From: Limanda limanda
Taxonomy: Eukaryota; Chordata; Actinopteri; Pleuronectiformes; Pleuronectidae
NCBI RefSeq assembly: GCF_963576545.1
Contig: NW_026870397.1
Coordinates: 310,001-374,000 of the forward strand
Length of the DNA: 64,000 nucleotides
Direction of reading: 5' to 3'
Part shown: piece by piece, positions 23,409-37,327 of the stretch
How positions within the stretch are numbered: the stretch's first letter is position 1
Layout of the letters: each line of letters opens with the position of its first letter
Translations under genes and position numbers: made by a program
The notes under the pieces: model-generated
Databases searched by the model: none
What the model saw: the letters and a program-made list of their open reading frames with translations, nothing else
What the model was told of the DNA's origin: nothing

Positions 23409-24696
23409 TTTGTGAAGGTCGGAGAGACTTGCAAGTAGGCTCTACCCCCACTAAATGGGGTAGCGCGCATCGATCGGTACCATCCTTGAGCTTCTCCGAC
23501 TTTCGGAAGGGTTAGGGTTAGGGTTAGGGATGAAAGCACATAGGAGAAAGAGATATTCTTGAATAACCTTTTTTGTGAAGGTCGGAGAGACTTGCAAGTA
23601 GGCTCTACCCCCACTAAATGGGGTAGCGCGCATCGATCGGTACCATCCTTGAGCTTCTCCGACTTTCGGAAGGGTTAGGGTTAGGGTTAGGGATGAAAGC
23701 ACATAGGAGAAAGAGATATTCTTGAATAACCTTTTTTGTGAAGGTCGGAGAGACTTGGAAAGTGGTTGCATCTGGACTAATTTGGGTCCTGCGGATCGAT
23801 TGGTACCATCCCCGAGCTTGTACGACCTTCGGAAGAGGTCGACCGACGAAATTCCCCCAAATCTGAGGAGATATTCTTGAATAACTTTTTTTGTGAAGGT
23901 CGGAGAGACTTGCAAGTAGGCTCTACCCCCACTAAATGGGGTAGCGCGCATCGATCGGTACCATCCTTGAGCTTCTCCGACTTTCGGAAGGGTTAGGGTT
24001 AGGGTTAGGGATGAAAGCACATAGGAGAAAGAGATATTCTTGAATAACTTTTTTTGTGAAGGTCGGAGAGACTTGCAAGTAGGCTCTACCCCCACTAAAT
24101 GGGGTAACGCGCATCGATCGGTACCATTCTTGAGCTTCTCCGACTTTCGGAAGGGTTAGGGTTAGGGTTAGGGATGAAAGCACATAGGAGAAAGAGATAT
24201 TCTTGAATAACGTTTTTTGTGAAGGTCGGAGAGACTTGCAAGTAGGCTCTACCCCCACTAAATGGGGTAGCGCGCATCGATCGGTACCATCCTTGAGCTT
24301 CTCCGACTTTCGGAAGGGTTAGGGTTAGGGTTAGGGATGAAAGCACATAGGAGAAAGAGATATTCTTGAATAACTTTTTTTGTGAAGGTCGGAGAGACTT
24401 GGAAAGTGGTTGCATCTGGACTAATTTGGGTCCTGCGGATCGATTGGTACCATCCCCGAGCTTGTACGACCTTCGGAAGAGGTCGACCGACGAAATTCCC
24501 CCAAATCTGAGGAGATATTCTTGAATAACTTTTTTTGTGAAGGTCGGAGAGACTTGCAAGTAGGCTCTACCCCCACTAAATGGGGTAGCGCGCATCGATC
24601 GGTACCATCCTTGAGCTTCTCCGACTTTCGGAAGGGTTAGGGTTAGGGTTAGGGATGAAAGCACATAGGAGAAAGAGATATTCTTGAATAACTTTT
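23246..24696. repeat. Oldest member of a three-copy segment (23246, 26933, 31407)
   Basis: Units 23246 to 24379 match 26933 to 28066 (offset 3687) and 31407 to 32540 (offset 8161). All three start after a CCTTTGG B, begin with a GGGGTTG unit, and hold the CT6/GT6 module. The next B is 24697, 28384 and 32858. The 23 kb copy has one A-B fewer before the next A-run than the other two. Calling it the oldest is only a guess from its position. Confidence 0.82.
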
Positions 24697-25658
24697 TTTG
24701 TGAAGGTCGGAGAGACTTGAAAAGTGGTTGCATCTGGACTAATTTGGGTCCTGCGGATCGATTGGTACCATCCCCGAGCTTGTACGACCTTCGGAAGAGG
24801 TCGACCGACGAAATTCCCCCAAATCTGAGGAGATATTCTTGAATAACTTTTTTTGTGAAGGTCGGAGAGACTTGCAAGTAGGCTCTACCCCCACTAAATG
24901 GGGTAGCGCGCATCGATCGGTACCATCCTTGAGCTTCTCCGACTTTCGGAAGGGTTAGGGTTAGGGTTAGGGATGAAAGCACATAGGAGAAAGAGATATT
25001 CTTGAATAACTTTTTTTGTGAAGGTCGGAGAGACTTGCAAGTAGGCTCTACCCCCACTAAATGGGGTAGCGCGCATCGATCGGTACCATCCTTGAGCTTC
25101 TCCGACATTCGGAAGGGTTAGGGTTAGGGTTAGGGATGAAAGCACATAGGAGAAAGAGATATTCTTGAATAACCTTTTTTGTGAAGGTCGGAGAGACTTG
25201 CAAGTAGGCTCTACCCCCACTAAATGGGGTAGCGCGCATCGATCGGTACCATCCTTGAGCTTCTCCGACTTTCGGAAGGGTTAGGGTTAGGGTTAGGGAT
25301 GAAAGCACATAGGAGAAAGAGATATTCTTGAATAACCTTTTTTGTGAAGGTCGGAGAGACTTGGAAAGTGGTTGCATCTGGACTAATTTGGGTCCTGCGG
25401 ATCGATTGGTACCATCCCCGAGCTTGTACGACCTTCGGAAGAGGTCGACCGACGAAATTCCCCCAAATCTGAGGAGATATTCTTGAATAACTTTTTTTGT
25501 GAAGGTCGGAGAGACTTGCAAGTAGGCTCTACCCCCACTAAATGGGGTAGCGCGCATCGATCGGTACCATCCTTGAGCTTCTCCGACTTTCGGAAGGGTT
25601 AGGGTTAGGGTTAGGGATGAAAGCACATAGGAGAAAGAGATATTCTTGAATAACTTTT

Positions 25659-28600
25659 TTTGTGAAGGTCGGAGAGACTTGCAAGTAGGCTCTACCCCCA
25701 CTAAATGGGGTAACGCGCATCGATCGGTACCATCCTTGAGCTTCTCCGACTTTCGGAAGGGTTAGGGTTAGGGTTAGGGATGAAAGCACATAGGAGAAAG
25801 AGATATTCTTGAATAACTTTTTTTGTGAAGGTCGGAGAGACTTGCAAGTAGGCTCTACCCCCACTAAATGGGGTAGCGCGCATCGATCGGTACCATCCTT
25901 GAGCTTCTCCGACTTTCGGAAGGGTTAGGGTTAGGGTTAGGGATGAAAGCACATAGGAGAAAGAGATATTCTTGAATAACTTTTTTTGTGAAGGTCGGAG
26001 AGACTTGGAAAGTGGTTGCATCTGGACTAATTTGGGTCCTGCAGATCGATTGGTACCATCCTTGAGCTTGTACGACCTTCGGAAGAGGTCGACCGACGAA
26101 ATTCCCCCAAATCTGAGGAGATATTCTTGAATAACTTTTTTTGTGAAGGTCGGAGAGACTTGCAAGTAGGCTCTACCCCCACTAAATGGGGTAGCGCGCA
26201 TCGATCGGTACCATCCTTGAGCTTCTCCGACTTTCGGAAGGGTTAGGGTTAGGGTTAGGGATGAAAGCACATAGGAGAAAGAGATATTCTTGAATAACTT
26301 TTTTTGTGAAGGTCAGAGAGACTTGCAAGTAGGCTCTACCCCCACTAAATGGGGTAGCGCGCATCGATCGGTACCATCCTTGAGCTTCTCCGACTTTCGG
26401 AAGGGTTAGGGTTAGGGTTAGGGATGAAAGCACATAGGAGAAAGAGATATTCTTGAATAACTTTTTTTGTGAAGGTCGGAGAGACTTGGAAAGTGGTTGC
26501 ATCTGGACTAATTTGGGTCCTGCGGATCGATTGGTACCATCCCCGAGCTTGTACGACCTTAGGAAGAGGTCGACCGACGAAATTCCCCCAAATCTGAGGA
26601 GATATTCTTGAATAACTTTTTTTGTGAAGGTCGGAGAGACTTGCAAGTAGGCTCTACCCCCACTAAATGGGGTAGCGCGCATCGATCGGTACCATCCTTG
26701 AGCTTCTCCGACTTTCGGAAGGGTTAGGGTTAGGGATGAAAGCACATAGGAGAAAGAGATATTCTTGAATAACTTTTTTTGTGAAGGTCGGAGAGACTTG
26801 GAAAGTGGTTGCATCTGGACTAATTTGGGTCCTGCGGATCGATTGGTACCATCCCCGAGCTTGTACGACCTTTGGAAGAGGTCGACCGACGAAATTCCCC
26901 CAAATCTGAGGAGATATTCTTGAATAACTTTTTTTGTGAAGGTCGGAGAGACTTGCAAGTAGGCTCTACCCCCACTAAATGGGGTTGCGCGCATCGATCG
27001 GTACCATCCTTGAGCTTCTCCGACTTTCGGAAGGGTTAGGGTTAGGGTTAGGGATGAAAGCACATAGGAGAAAGAGATATTCTTGAATAACTTTTTTTGT
27101 GAAGGTCGGAGAGACTTGCAAGTAGGCTCTACCCCCACTAAATGGGGTAGCGCGCATCGATCGGTACCATCCTTGAGCTTCTCCGACTTTCGGAAGGGTT
27201 AGGGTTAGGGTTAGGGATGAAAGCACATAGGAGAAAGAGATATTCTTGAATAACCTTTTTTGTGAAGGTCGGAGAGACTTGCAAGTAGGCTCTACCCCCA
27301 CTAAATGGGGTAGCGCGCATCGATCGGTACCATCCTTGAGCTTCTCCGACTTTCGGAAGGGTTAGGGTTAGGGTTAGGGATGAAAGCACATAGGAGAAAG
27401 AGATATTCTTGAATAACCTTTTTTGTGAAGGTCGGAGAGACTTGGAAAGTGGTTGCATCTGGACTAATTTGGGTCCTGCGGATCGATTGGTACCATCCCC
27501 GAGCTTGTACGACCTTCGGAAGAGGTCGACCGACGAAATTCCCCCAAATCTGAGGAGATATTCTTGAATAACTTTTTTTGTGAAGGTCGGAGAGACTTGC
27601 AAGTAGGCTCTACCCCCACTAAATGGGGTAGCGCGCATCGATCGGTACCATCCTTGAGCTTCTCCGACTTTCGGAAGGGTTAGGGTTAGGGTTAGGGATG
27701 AAAGCACATAGGAGAAAGAGATATTCTTGAATAACTTTTTTTGTGAAGGTCGGAGAGACTTGCAAGTAGGCTCTACCCCCACTAAATGGGGTAACGCGCA
27801 TCGATCGGTACCATCCTTGAGCTTCTCCGACTTTCGGAAGGGTTAGGGTTAGGGTTAGGGATGAAAGCACATAGGAGAAAGAGATATTCTTGAATAACGT
27901 TTTTTGTGAAGGTCGGAGAGACTTGCAAGTAGGCTCTACCCCCACTAAATGGGGTAGCGCGCATCGATCGGTACCATCCTTGAGCTTCTCCGACTTTCGG
28001 AAGGGTTAGGGTTAGGGTTAGGGATGAAAGCACATAGGAGAAAGAGATATTCTTGAATAACTTTTTTTGTGAAGGTCGGAGAGACTTGGAAAGTGGTTGC
28101 ATCTGGACTAATTTGGGTCCTGCGGATCGATTGGTACCATCCCCGAGCTTGTACGACCTTCGGAAGAGGTCGACCGACGAAATTCCCCCAAATCTGAGGA
28201 GATATTCTTGAATAACTTTTTTTGTGAAGGTCGGAGAGACTTGCAAGTAGGCTCTACCCCCACTAAATGGGGTAGCGCGCATCGATCGGTACCATCCTTG
28301 AGCTTCTCCGACTTTCGGAAGGGTTAGGGTTAGGGTTAGGGATGAAAGCACATAGGAGAAAGAGATATTCTTGAATAACTTTTTTTGTGAAGGTCGGAGA
28401 GACTTGGAAAGTGGTTGCATCTGGACTAATTTGGGTCCTGCGGATCGATTGGTACCATCCCCGAGCTTGTACGACCTTCGGAAGAGGTCGACCGACGAAA
28501 TTCCCCCAAATCTGAGGAGATATTCTTGAATAACTTTTTTTGTGAAGGTCGGAGAGACTTGCAAGTAGGCTCTACCCCCACTAAATGGGGTAACGCGCAT

Positions 28601-29019
28601 CGATCGGTACCATCCTTGAGCTTCTCCGACTTTCGGAAGGGTTAGGGTTAGGGTTAGGGATGAAAGCACATAGGAGAAAGAGATATTCTTGAATAACTTT
28701 TTTTGTGAAGGTCGGAGAGACTTGGAAAGTGGTTGCATCTGGACTAATTTGGGTCCTGCGGATCGATTGGTACCATCCCCGAGCTTGTACGACCTTTGGA
28801 AGAGGTCGACCGACGAAATTCCCCCAAATCTGAGGAGATATTCTTGAATAACTTTTTTTGTGAAGGTCGGAGAGACTTGCAAGTAGGCTCTACCCCCACT
28901 AAATGGGGTTGCGCGCATCGATCGGTACCATCCTTGAGCTTCTCCGACTTTCGGAAGGGTTAGGGTTAGGGTTAGGGATGAAAGCACATAGGAGAAAGAG
29001 ATATTCTTGAATAACTTTT
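25659..29019. repeat. Large segment copy 1, offset 4474 duplication
   Basis: The units match 30133-33493 one for one. Shared private marks: TAACGCGC (25659 and 30133), B with TCCTGCAGATC and CCATCCTTGAG (25985 and 30459), GGTCAGAGAG (26303 and 30777), short A between B (26621 and 31095), and the CCTTTGG B at 26778/31252 and 28702/33176. Unit 28539 has TAACGCGC but its partner 33013 does not. Confidence 0.9.
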
Positions 29020-30132
29020 TTTGTGAAGGTCGGAGAGACTTGCAAGTAGGCTCTACCCCCACTAAATGGGGTAGCGCGCATCGATCGGTACCATCCTTGA
29101 GCTTCTCCGACTTTCGGAAGGGTTAGGGTTAGGGTTAGGGATGAAAGCACATAGGAGAAAGAGATATTCTTGAATAACTTTTTTTGTGAAGGTCGGAGAG
29201 ACTTGGAAAGTGGTTGCATCTGGACTAATTTGGGTCCTGCGGATCGATTGGTACCATCCCCGAGCTTGTACGACCTTCGGAAGAGGTCGACCGACGAAAT
29301 TCCCCCAAATCTGAGGAGATATTCTTGAATAACTTTTTTTGTGAAGGTCGGAGAGACTTGCAAGTAGGCTCTACCCCCACTAAATGGGGTAGCGCGCATC
29401 GATCGGTACCATCCTTGAGCTTCTCCGACTTTTGGAAGGGTTAGGGTTAGGGTTAGGGATGAAAGCACATAGGAGAAAGAGATATTCTTGAATAACTTTT
29501 TTTGTGAATGTCGGAGAGACTTGCAAGTAGGCTCTACCCCCACTAAATGGGGTAGCGCGCATCGATCGGTACCATCCTTGAGCTTCTCCGACTTTCGGAA
29601 GGGTTAGGGTTAGGGTTAGGGATGAAAGCACATAGGAGAAAGAGATATTCTTGAATAACCTTTTTTGTGAAGGTCGGAGAGACTTGCAAGTAGGCTCTAC
29701 CCCCACTAAATGGGGTAGCGCGCATCGATCGGTACCATCCTTGAGCTTCTCCGACTTTCGGAAGGGTTAGGGTTAGGGATGAAAGCACATAGGAGAAAGA
29801 GATATTCTTGAATAACCTTTTTTGTGAAGGTCGGAGAGACTTGGAAAGTGGTTGCATCTGGACTAATTTGGGTCCTGCGGATCGATTGGTACCATCCCCG
29901 AGCTTGTACGACCTTCGGAAGAGGTCGACCGACGAAATTCCCCCAAATCTGAGGAGATATTCTTGAATAACTTTTTTTGTGAAGGTCGGAGAGACTTGCA
30001 AGTAGGCTCTACCCCCACTAAATGGGGTAGCGCGCATCGATCGGTACCATCCTTGAGCTTCTCCGACTTTCGGAAGGGTTAGGGTTAGGGATGAAAGCAC
30101 ATAGGAGAAAGAGATATTCTTGAATAACTTTT

Positions 30133-33100
30133 TTTGTGAAGGTCGGAGAGACTTGCAAGTAGGCTTTACCCCCACTAAATGGGGTAACGCGCATCGATCG
30201 GTACCATCCTTGAGCTTCTCCGACTTTCGGAAGGGTTAGGGTTAGGGTTAGGGATGAAAGCACATAGGAGAAAGAGATATTCTTGAATAACTTTTTTTGT
30301 GAAGGTCGGAGAGACTTGCAAGTAGGCTCTACCCCCACTAAATGGGGTAGCGCGCATCGATCGGTACCATCCTTGAGCTTCTCCGACTTTCGGAAGGGTT
30401 AGGGTTAGGGTTAGGGATGAAAGCACATAGGAGAAAGAGATATTCTTGAATAACTTTTTTTGTGAAGGTCGGAGAGACTTGGAAAGTGGTTGCATCTGGA
30501 CTAATTTGGGTCCTGCAGATCGATTGGTACCATCCTTGAGCTTGTACGACCTTCGGAAGAGGTCGACCGACGAAATTCCCCCAAATCTGAGGAGATATTC
30601 TTGAATAACTTTTTTTGTGAAGGTCGGAGAGACTTGCAAGTAGGCTCTACCCCCACTAAATGGGGTAGCGCGCATCGATCGGTACCATCCTTGAGCTTCT
30701 CCGACTTTCGGAAGGGTTAGGGTTAGGGTTAGGGATGAAAGCACATAGGAGAAAGAGATATTCTTGAATAACTTTTTTTGTGAAGGTCAGAGAGACTTGC
30801 AAGTAGGCTCTACCCCCACTAAATGGGGTAGCGCGCATCGATCGGTACCATCCTTGAGCTTCTCCGACTTTCGGAAGGGTTAGGGTTAGGGTTAGGGATG
30901 AAAGCACATAGGAGAAAGAGATATTCTTGAATAACTTTTTTTGTGAAGGTCGGAGAGACTTGGAAAGTAGTTGCATCTGGACTAATTTGGGTCCTGCGGA
31001 TCGATTGGTACCATCCCCGAGCTTGTACGACCTTCGGAAGAGGTCGACCGACGAAATTCCCCCAAATCTGAGGAGATATTCTTGAATAACTTTTTTTGTG
31101 AAGGTCGGAGAGACTTGCAAGTAGGCTCTACCCCCACTAAATGGGGTAGCGCGCATCGATCGGTACCATCCTTGAGCTTCTCCGACTTTCGGAAGGGTTA
31201 GGGTTAGGGATGAAAGCACATAGGAGAAAGAGATATTCTTGAATAACTTTTTTTGTGAAGGTCGGAGAGACTTGGAAAGTGGTTGCATCTGGACTAATTT
31301 GGGTCCTGCGGATCGATTGGTACCATCCCCGAGCTTGTACGACCTTTGGAAGAGGTCGACCGACGAAATTCCCCCAAATCTGAGGAGATATTCTTGAATA
31401 ACTTTTTTTGTGAAGGTCGGAGAGACTTGCAAGTAGGCTCTACCCCCACTAAATGGGGTTGCGCGCATCGATCGGTACCATCCTTGAGCTTCTCCGACTT
31501 TCGGAAGGGTTAGGGTTAGGGTTAGGGATGAAAGCACATAGGAGAAAGAGATATTCTTGAATAACTTTTTTTGTGAAGGTCGGAGAGACTTGCAAGTAGG
31601 CTCTACCCCCACTAAATGGGGTAGCGCGCATCGATCGGTACCATCCTTGAGCTTCTCCGACTTTCGGAAGGGTTAGGGTTAGGGTTAGGGATGAAAGCAC
31701 ATAGGAGAAAGAGATATTCTTGAATAACCTTTTTTGTGAAGGTCGGAGAGACTTGCAAGTAGGCTCTACCCCCACTAAATGGGGTAGCGCGCATCGATCG
31801 GTACCATCCTTGAGCTTCTCCGACTTTCGGAAGGGTTAGGGTTAGGGTTAGGGATGAAAGCACATAGGAGAAAGAGATATTCTTGAATAACCTTTTTTGT
31901 GAAGGTCGGAGAGACTTGGAAAGTGGTTGCATCTGGACTAATTTGGGTCCTGCGGATCGATTGGTACCATCCCCGAGCTTGTACGACCTTCGGAAGAGGT
32001 CGACCGACGAAATTCCCCCAAATCTGAGGAGATATTCTTGAATAACTTTTTTTGTGAAGGTCGGAGAGACTTGCAAGTAGGCTCTACCCCCACTAAATGG
32101 GGTAGCGCGCATCGATCGGTACCATCCTTGAGCTTCTCCGACTTTCGGAAGGGTTAGGGTTAGGGTTAGGGATGAAAGCACATAGGAGAAAGAGATATTC
32201 TTGAATAACTTTTTTTGTGAAGGTCGGAGAGACTTGCAAGTAGGCTCTACCCCCACTAAATGGGGTAACGCGCATCGATCGGTACCATCCTTGAGCTTCT
32301 CCGACTTTCGGAAGGGTTAGGGTTAGGGTTAGGGATGAAAGCACATAGGAGAAAGAGATATTCTTGAATAACGTTTTTTGTGAAGGTCGGAGAGACTTGC
32401 AAGTAGGCTCTACCCCCACTAAATGGGGTAGCGCGCATCGATCGGTACCATCCTTGAGCTTCTCCGACTTTCGGAAGGGTTAGGGTTAGGGTTAGGGATG
32501 AAAGCACATAGGAGAAAGAGATATTCTTGAATAACTTTTTTTGTGAAGGTCGGAGAGACTTGGAAAGTGGTTGCATCTGGACTAATTTGGGTCCTGCGGA
32601 TCGATTGGTACCATCCCCGAGCTTGTACGACCTTCGGAAGAGGTCGACCGACGAAATTCCCCCAAATCTGAGGAGATATTCTTGAATAACTTTTTTTGTG
32701 AAGGTCGGAGAGACTTGCAAGTAGGCTCTACCCCCACTAAATGGGGTAGCGCGCATCGATCGGTACCATCCTTGAGCTTCTCCGACTTTCGGAAGGGTTA
32801 GGGTTAGGGTTAGGGATGAAAGCACATAGGAGAAAGAGATATTCTTGAATAACTTTTTTTGTGAAGGTCGGAGAGACTTGAAAAGTGGTTGCATCTGGAC
32901 TAATTTGGGTCCTGCGGATCGATTGGTACCATCCCCGAGCTTGTACGACCTTCGGAAGAGGTCGACCGACGAAATTCCCCCAAATCTGAGGAGATATTCT
33001 TGAATAACTTTTTTTGTGAAGGTCGGAGAGACTTGCAAGTAGGCTCTACCCCCACTAAATGGGGTAGCGCGCATCGATCGGTACCATCCTTGAGCTTCTC

Positions 33101-33493
33101 CGACTTTCGGAAGGGTTAGGGTTAGGGTTAGGGATGAAAGCACATAGGAGAAAGAGATATTCTTGAATAACTTTTTTTGTGAAGGTCGGAGAGACTTGGA
33201 AAGTGGTTGCATCTGGACTAATTTGGGTCCTGCGGATCGATTGGTACCATCCCCGAGCTTGTACGACCTTTGGAAGAGGTCGACCGACGAAATTCCCCCA
33301 AATCTGAGGAGATATTCTTGAATAACTTTTTTTGTGAAGGTCGGAGAGACTTGCAAGTAGGCTCTACCCCCACTAAATGGGGTTGCGCGCATCGATCGGT
33401 ACCATCCTTGAGCTTCTCCGACTTTCGGAAGGGTTAGGGTTAGGGTTAGGGATGAAAGCACATAGGAGAAAGAGATATTCTTGAATAACTTTT
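30133..33493. repeat. Large segment copy 2, offset 4474 duplication
   Basis: This is the second copy of 25659-29019. B 32858 has GACTTGAAAAG, a mark shared with B 24697 but not with its direct partner B 28384, which shows exchange among three related segments (23246, 26933 and 31407 onward). Confidence 0.9.
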
Positions 33494-36400
33494 TTTGTGA
33501 AGGTCGGAGAGACTTGCAAGTAGGCTCTACCCCCACTAAATGGGGTAGCGCGCATCGATCGGTACCATCCTTGAGCTTCTCCGACTTTCGGAAGGGTTAG
33601 GGTTAGGGATGAAAGCACATAGGAGAAAGAGATATTCTTGAATAACTTTTTTTGTGAAGGTCGGAGAGACTTGCAAGTAGGCTGTACCCCCACTAAATGG
33701 GGTAGCGCGCATCGATCGGTACCATCCTTGAGCTTCTCCGACTTTCGGAAGGGTTAGGGTTAGGGTTAGGGATGAAAGCACATAGGAGAAAGAGATATTC
33801 TTGAATAACCTTTTTTGTGAAGGTCGGAGAGACTTGGAAAGTGGTTGCATCTGGACTAATTTGGGTCCTGCGGATCGATTGGTACCATCCCCGAGCTTGT
33901 ACGACCTTCGGAAGAGGTCGACCGACGAAATTCCCCCAAATCTGAGGAGATATTCTTGAATAACTTTTTTTGTGAAGGTCGGAGAGACTTGCAAGTAGGC
34001 TCTACCCCCACTAAATGGGGTAGCGCGCATCGATCGGTACCATCCTTGAGCTTCTCCGACTTTCGGAAGGGTTAGGGTTAGGGTTAGGGATGAAAGCACA
34101 TAGGAGAAAGAGATATTCTTGAATAACTTTTTTTGTGAAGGTCGGAGAGACTTGGAAAGTGGTTGCATCTGGACTAATTTGGGTCCTGCGGATCGATTGG
34201 TACCATCCCCGAGCTTGTACGACCTTCGGAAGAGGTCGACCGACGAAATTCCCCCAAATCTGAGGAGATATTCTTGAATAACTTTTTTTGTGAAGGTCGG
34301 AGAGACTTGCAAGTAGGCTCTACCCCCACTAAATGGGGTTGCGCGCATCGATAGGTACCATCCTTGAGCTTCTCCGACTTTCGGAAGGGTTAGGGTTAGG
34401 GTTAGGGATGAAAGCACATAGGAGAAAGAGATATTCTTGAATAACTTTTTTTGTGAAGGTCGGAGAGACTTGGAAAGTGGTTGCATCTGGACTAATTTGG
34501 GTCCTGCGGATCGATTGGTACCATCCCCGAGCTTGTACGACCTTTGGAAGAGGTCGACCGACGAAATTCCCCCAAATCTGAGGAGATATTCTTGAATAAC
34601 TTTTTTTGTGAAGGTCGGAGAGACTTGCAAGTAGGCTCTACCCCCACTAAATGGGGTTGCGCGCATCGATCGGTACCATCCTTGAGCTTCTCCGACTTTC
34701 GGAAGGGTTAGGGTTAGGGTTAGGGATGAAAGCACATAGGAGAAAGAGATATTCTTGAATAACTTTTTTTGTGAAGGTCGGAGAGACTTGCAAGTAGGCT
34801 CTACCCCCACTAAATGGGGTAGCGCGCATCGATCGGTACCATCCTTGAGCTTCTCCGACTTTCGGAAGGGTTAGGGTTAGGGTTAGGGATGAAAGCACAT
34901 AGGAGAAAGAGATATTCTTGAATAACTTTTTTTGTGAAGGTCGGAGAGACTTGCAAGTAGGCTCTACCCCCACTAAATGGGGTAGCGCGCATCGATCGGT
35001 ACCATCCTTGAGCTTCTCCGACTTTCGGAAGGGTTAGGGTTAGGGTTAGGGATGAAAGCACATAGGAGAAAGAGATATTCTTGAATAACCTTTTTTGTGA
35101 AGGTCGGAGAGACTTGGAAAGTGGTTGCATCTGGACTAATTTGGGTCCTGCAGATCGATTGGTACCATCCCCGAGCTTGTACGACCTTCGGAAGAGGTCG
35201 ACCGACGAAATTCCCCCAAATCTGAGGAGATATTCTTGAATAACTTTTTTTGTGAAGGTCGGAGAGACTTGCAAGTAGGCTCTACCCCCACTAAATGGGG
35301 TAGCGCGCATCGATCGGTACCATCCTTGAGCTTCTCCGACTTTCGGAAGGGTTAGGGTTAGGGTTAGGGATGAAAGCACATAGGAGAAAGAGATATTCTT
35401 GAATAACTTTTTTTGTGAAGGTCGGAGAGACTTGGAAAGAGGTTGCATCTGGACTAATTTGGGTCCTGCGGATCGATTGGTACCATCCCCGAGCTTGTAC
35501 GACCTTCGGAAGAGGTCGACCGACGAAATTCCCCCAAATCTGAGGAGATATTCTTGAATAACTTTTTTTGTGAAGGTCGGAGAGACTTGCAAGTAGGCTC
35601 TACCCCCACTAAATGGGGGTGCGCGCATCGATCGGTACCATCCTTGAGCTTCTCCGACTTTCGGAAGGGTTAGGGTTAGGGTTAGGGATGAAAGCACATA
35701 GGAGAAAGAGATATTCTTGAATAACTTTTTTTGTGAAGGTCGGAGAGACTTGCAAGTAGGCTCTACCCCCACTAAATGGGGTAGCGCGCATCGATCGGTA
35801 CCATCCTTGAGCTTCTCCGACTTTCGGAAGGGTTAGGGTTAGGGTTAGGGATGAAAGCACATAGGAGAAAGAGATATTCTTGAATAACTTTTTTTGTGAA
35901 GGTCGGAGAGACTTGCAAGTAGGCTCTACCCCCACTAAATGGGGTAGCGCGCATCGATCGGTACCATCCTTGAGCTTCTCCGACTTTCGGAAGGGTTAGG
36001 GTTAGGGTTAGGGATGAAAGCACATAGGAGAAAGAGATATTCTTGAATAACTTTTTTTGTGAAGGTCGGAGAGACTTGGAAAGTGGTTGCATCTGGACTA
36101 ATTTGGGTCCTGCGGATCGATTGGTACCATCCCCGAGCTTGTACGACCTTCGGAAGAGGTCGACCGACGAAATTCCCCCAAATCTGAGGAGATATTCTTG
36201 AATAACTTTTTTTGTGAAGGTCGGAGAGACTTGCAAGTAGGCTCTACCCCCACTAAATGGGGTAGCGCGCATCGATCGGTACCATCCTTGAGCTTCTCCG
36301 ACTTTCGGAAGGGTTAGGGTTAGGGTTAGGGATGAAAGCACATAGGAGAAAGAGATATTCTTGAATAACTTTTTTTGTGAAGGTCGGAGAGACTTGGAAA

Positions 36401-37327
36401 GTGGTTGCATCTGGACTAATTTGGGTCCTGCGGATCGATTGGTACCATCCCCGAGCTTGTACGACCTTTGGAAGAGGTCGACCGACGAAATTCCCCCAAA
36501 TCTGAGGAGATATTCTTGAATAACTTTTTTTGTGAAGGTCGGAGAGACTTGCAAGTAGGCTCTACCCCCACTAAATGGGGTTGCGCGCATCGATCGGTAC
36601 CATCCTTGAGCTTCTCCGACTTTCGGAAGGGTTAGGGTTAGGGTTAGGGATGAAAGCACATAGGAGAAAGAGATATTCTTGAATAACTTTTTTTGTGAAG
36701 GTCGGAGAGACTTGCAAGTAGGCTCTACCCCCACTAAATGGGGTAGCGCGCATCGATCGGTACCATCCTTGAGCTTCTCCGACTTTCGGAAGGGTTAGGG
36801 TTAGGGTTAGGGATGAAAGCACATAGGAGAAAGAGATATTCTTGAATAACTTTTTTTGTGAAGGTCGGAGAGACTTGGAAAGTGGTTGCATCTGGACTAA
36901 TTTGGGTCCTGCGGATCGATTGGTACCATCCCCGAGCTTGTACGACCTTCGGAAGAGGTCGACCGACGAAATTCCCCCAAATCTGAGGAGATATTCTTGA
37001 ATAACTTTTTTTGTGAAGGTCGGAGAGACTTGCAAGTAGGCTCTACCCCCACTAAATGGGGTAGCGCGCATCGATCGGTACCATCCTTGAGCTTCTCCGA
37101 CTTTCGGAAGGGTTAGGGTTAGGGTTAGGGATGAAAGCACATAGGAGAAAGAGATATTCTTGAATAACTTTTTTTGTGAAGGTCGGAGAGACTTGGAAAG
37201 TGGTTGCATCTGGACTAATTTGGGTCCTGCGGATCGATTGGTACCATCCCCGAGCTTGTACGACCTTTGGAAGAGGTCGACCGACGAAATTCCCCCAAAT
37301 CTGAGGAGATATTCTTGAATAACTTTT
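33331..37327. repeat. 3997 bp tandem segment, copy 1
   Basis: It is directly followed by copy 2 at 37328. Shared private marks: GGCTGTACC (33651 and 37648), ATCGATAGGTACC (34287 and 38284), B with GGAAAGAGGTTG (35412 and 39409), GGGGGTGCG (35567 and 39564), short A (33494 and 37491). The run-length pattern from the opening A-run is 3, 1, 1, 3, 1, 3, 1, 2, 1. Confidence 0.93.
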
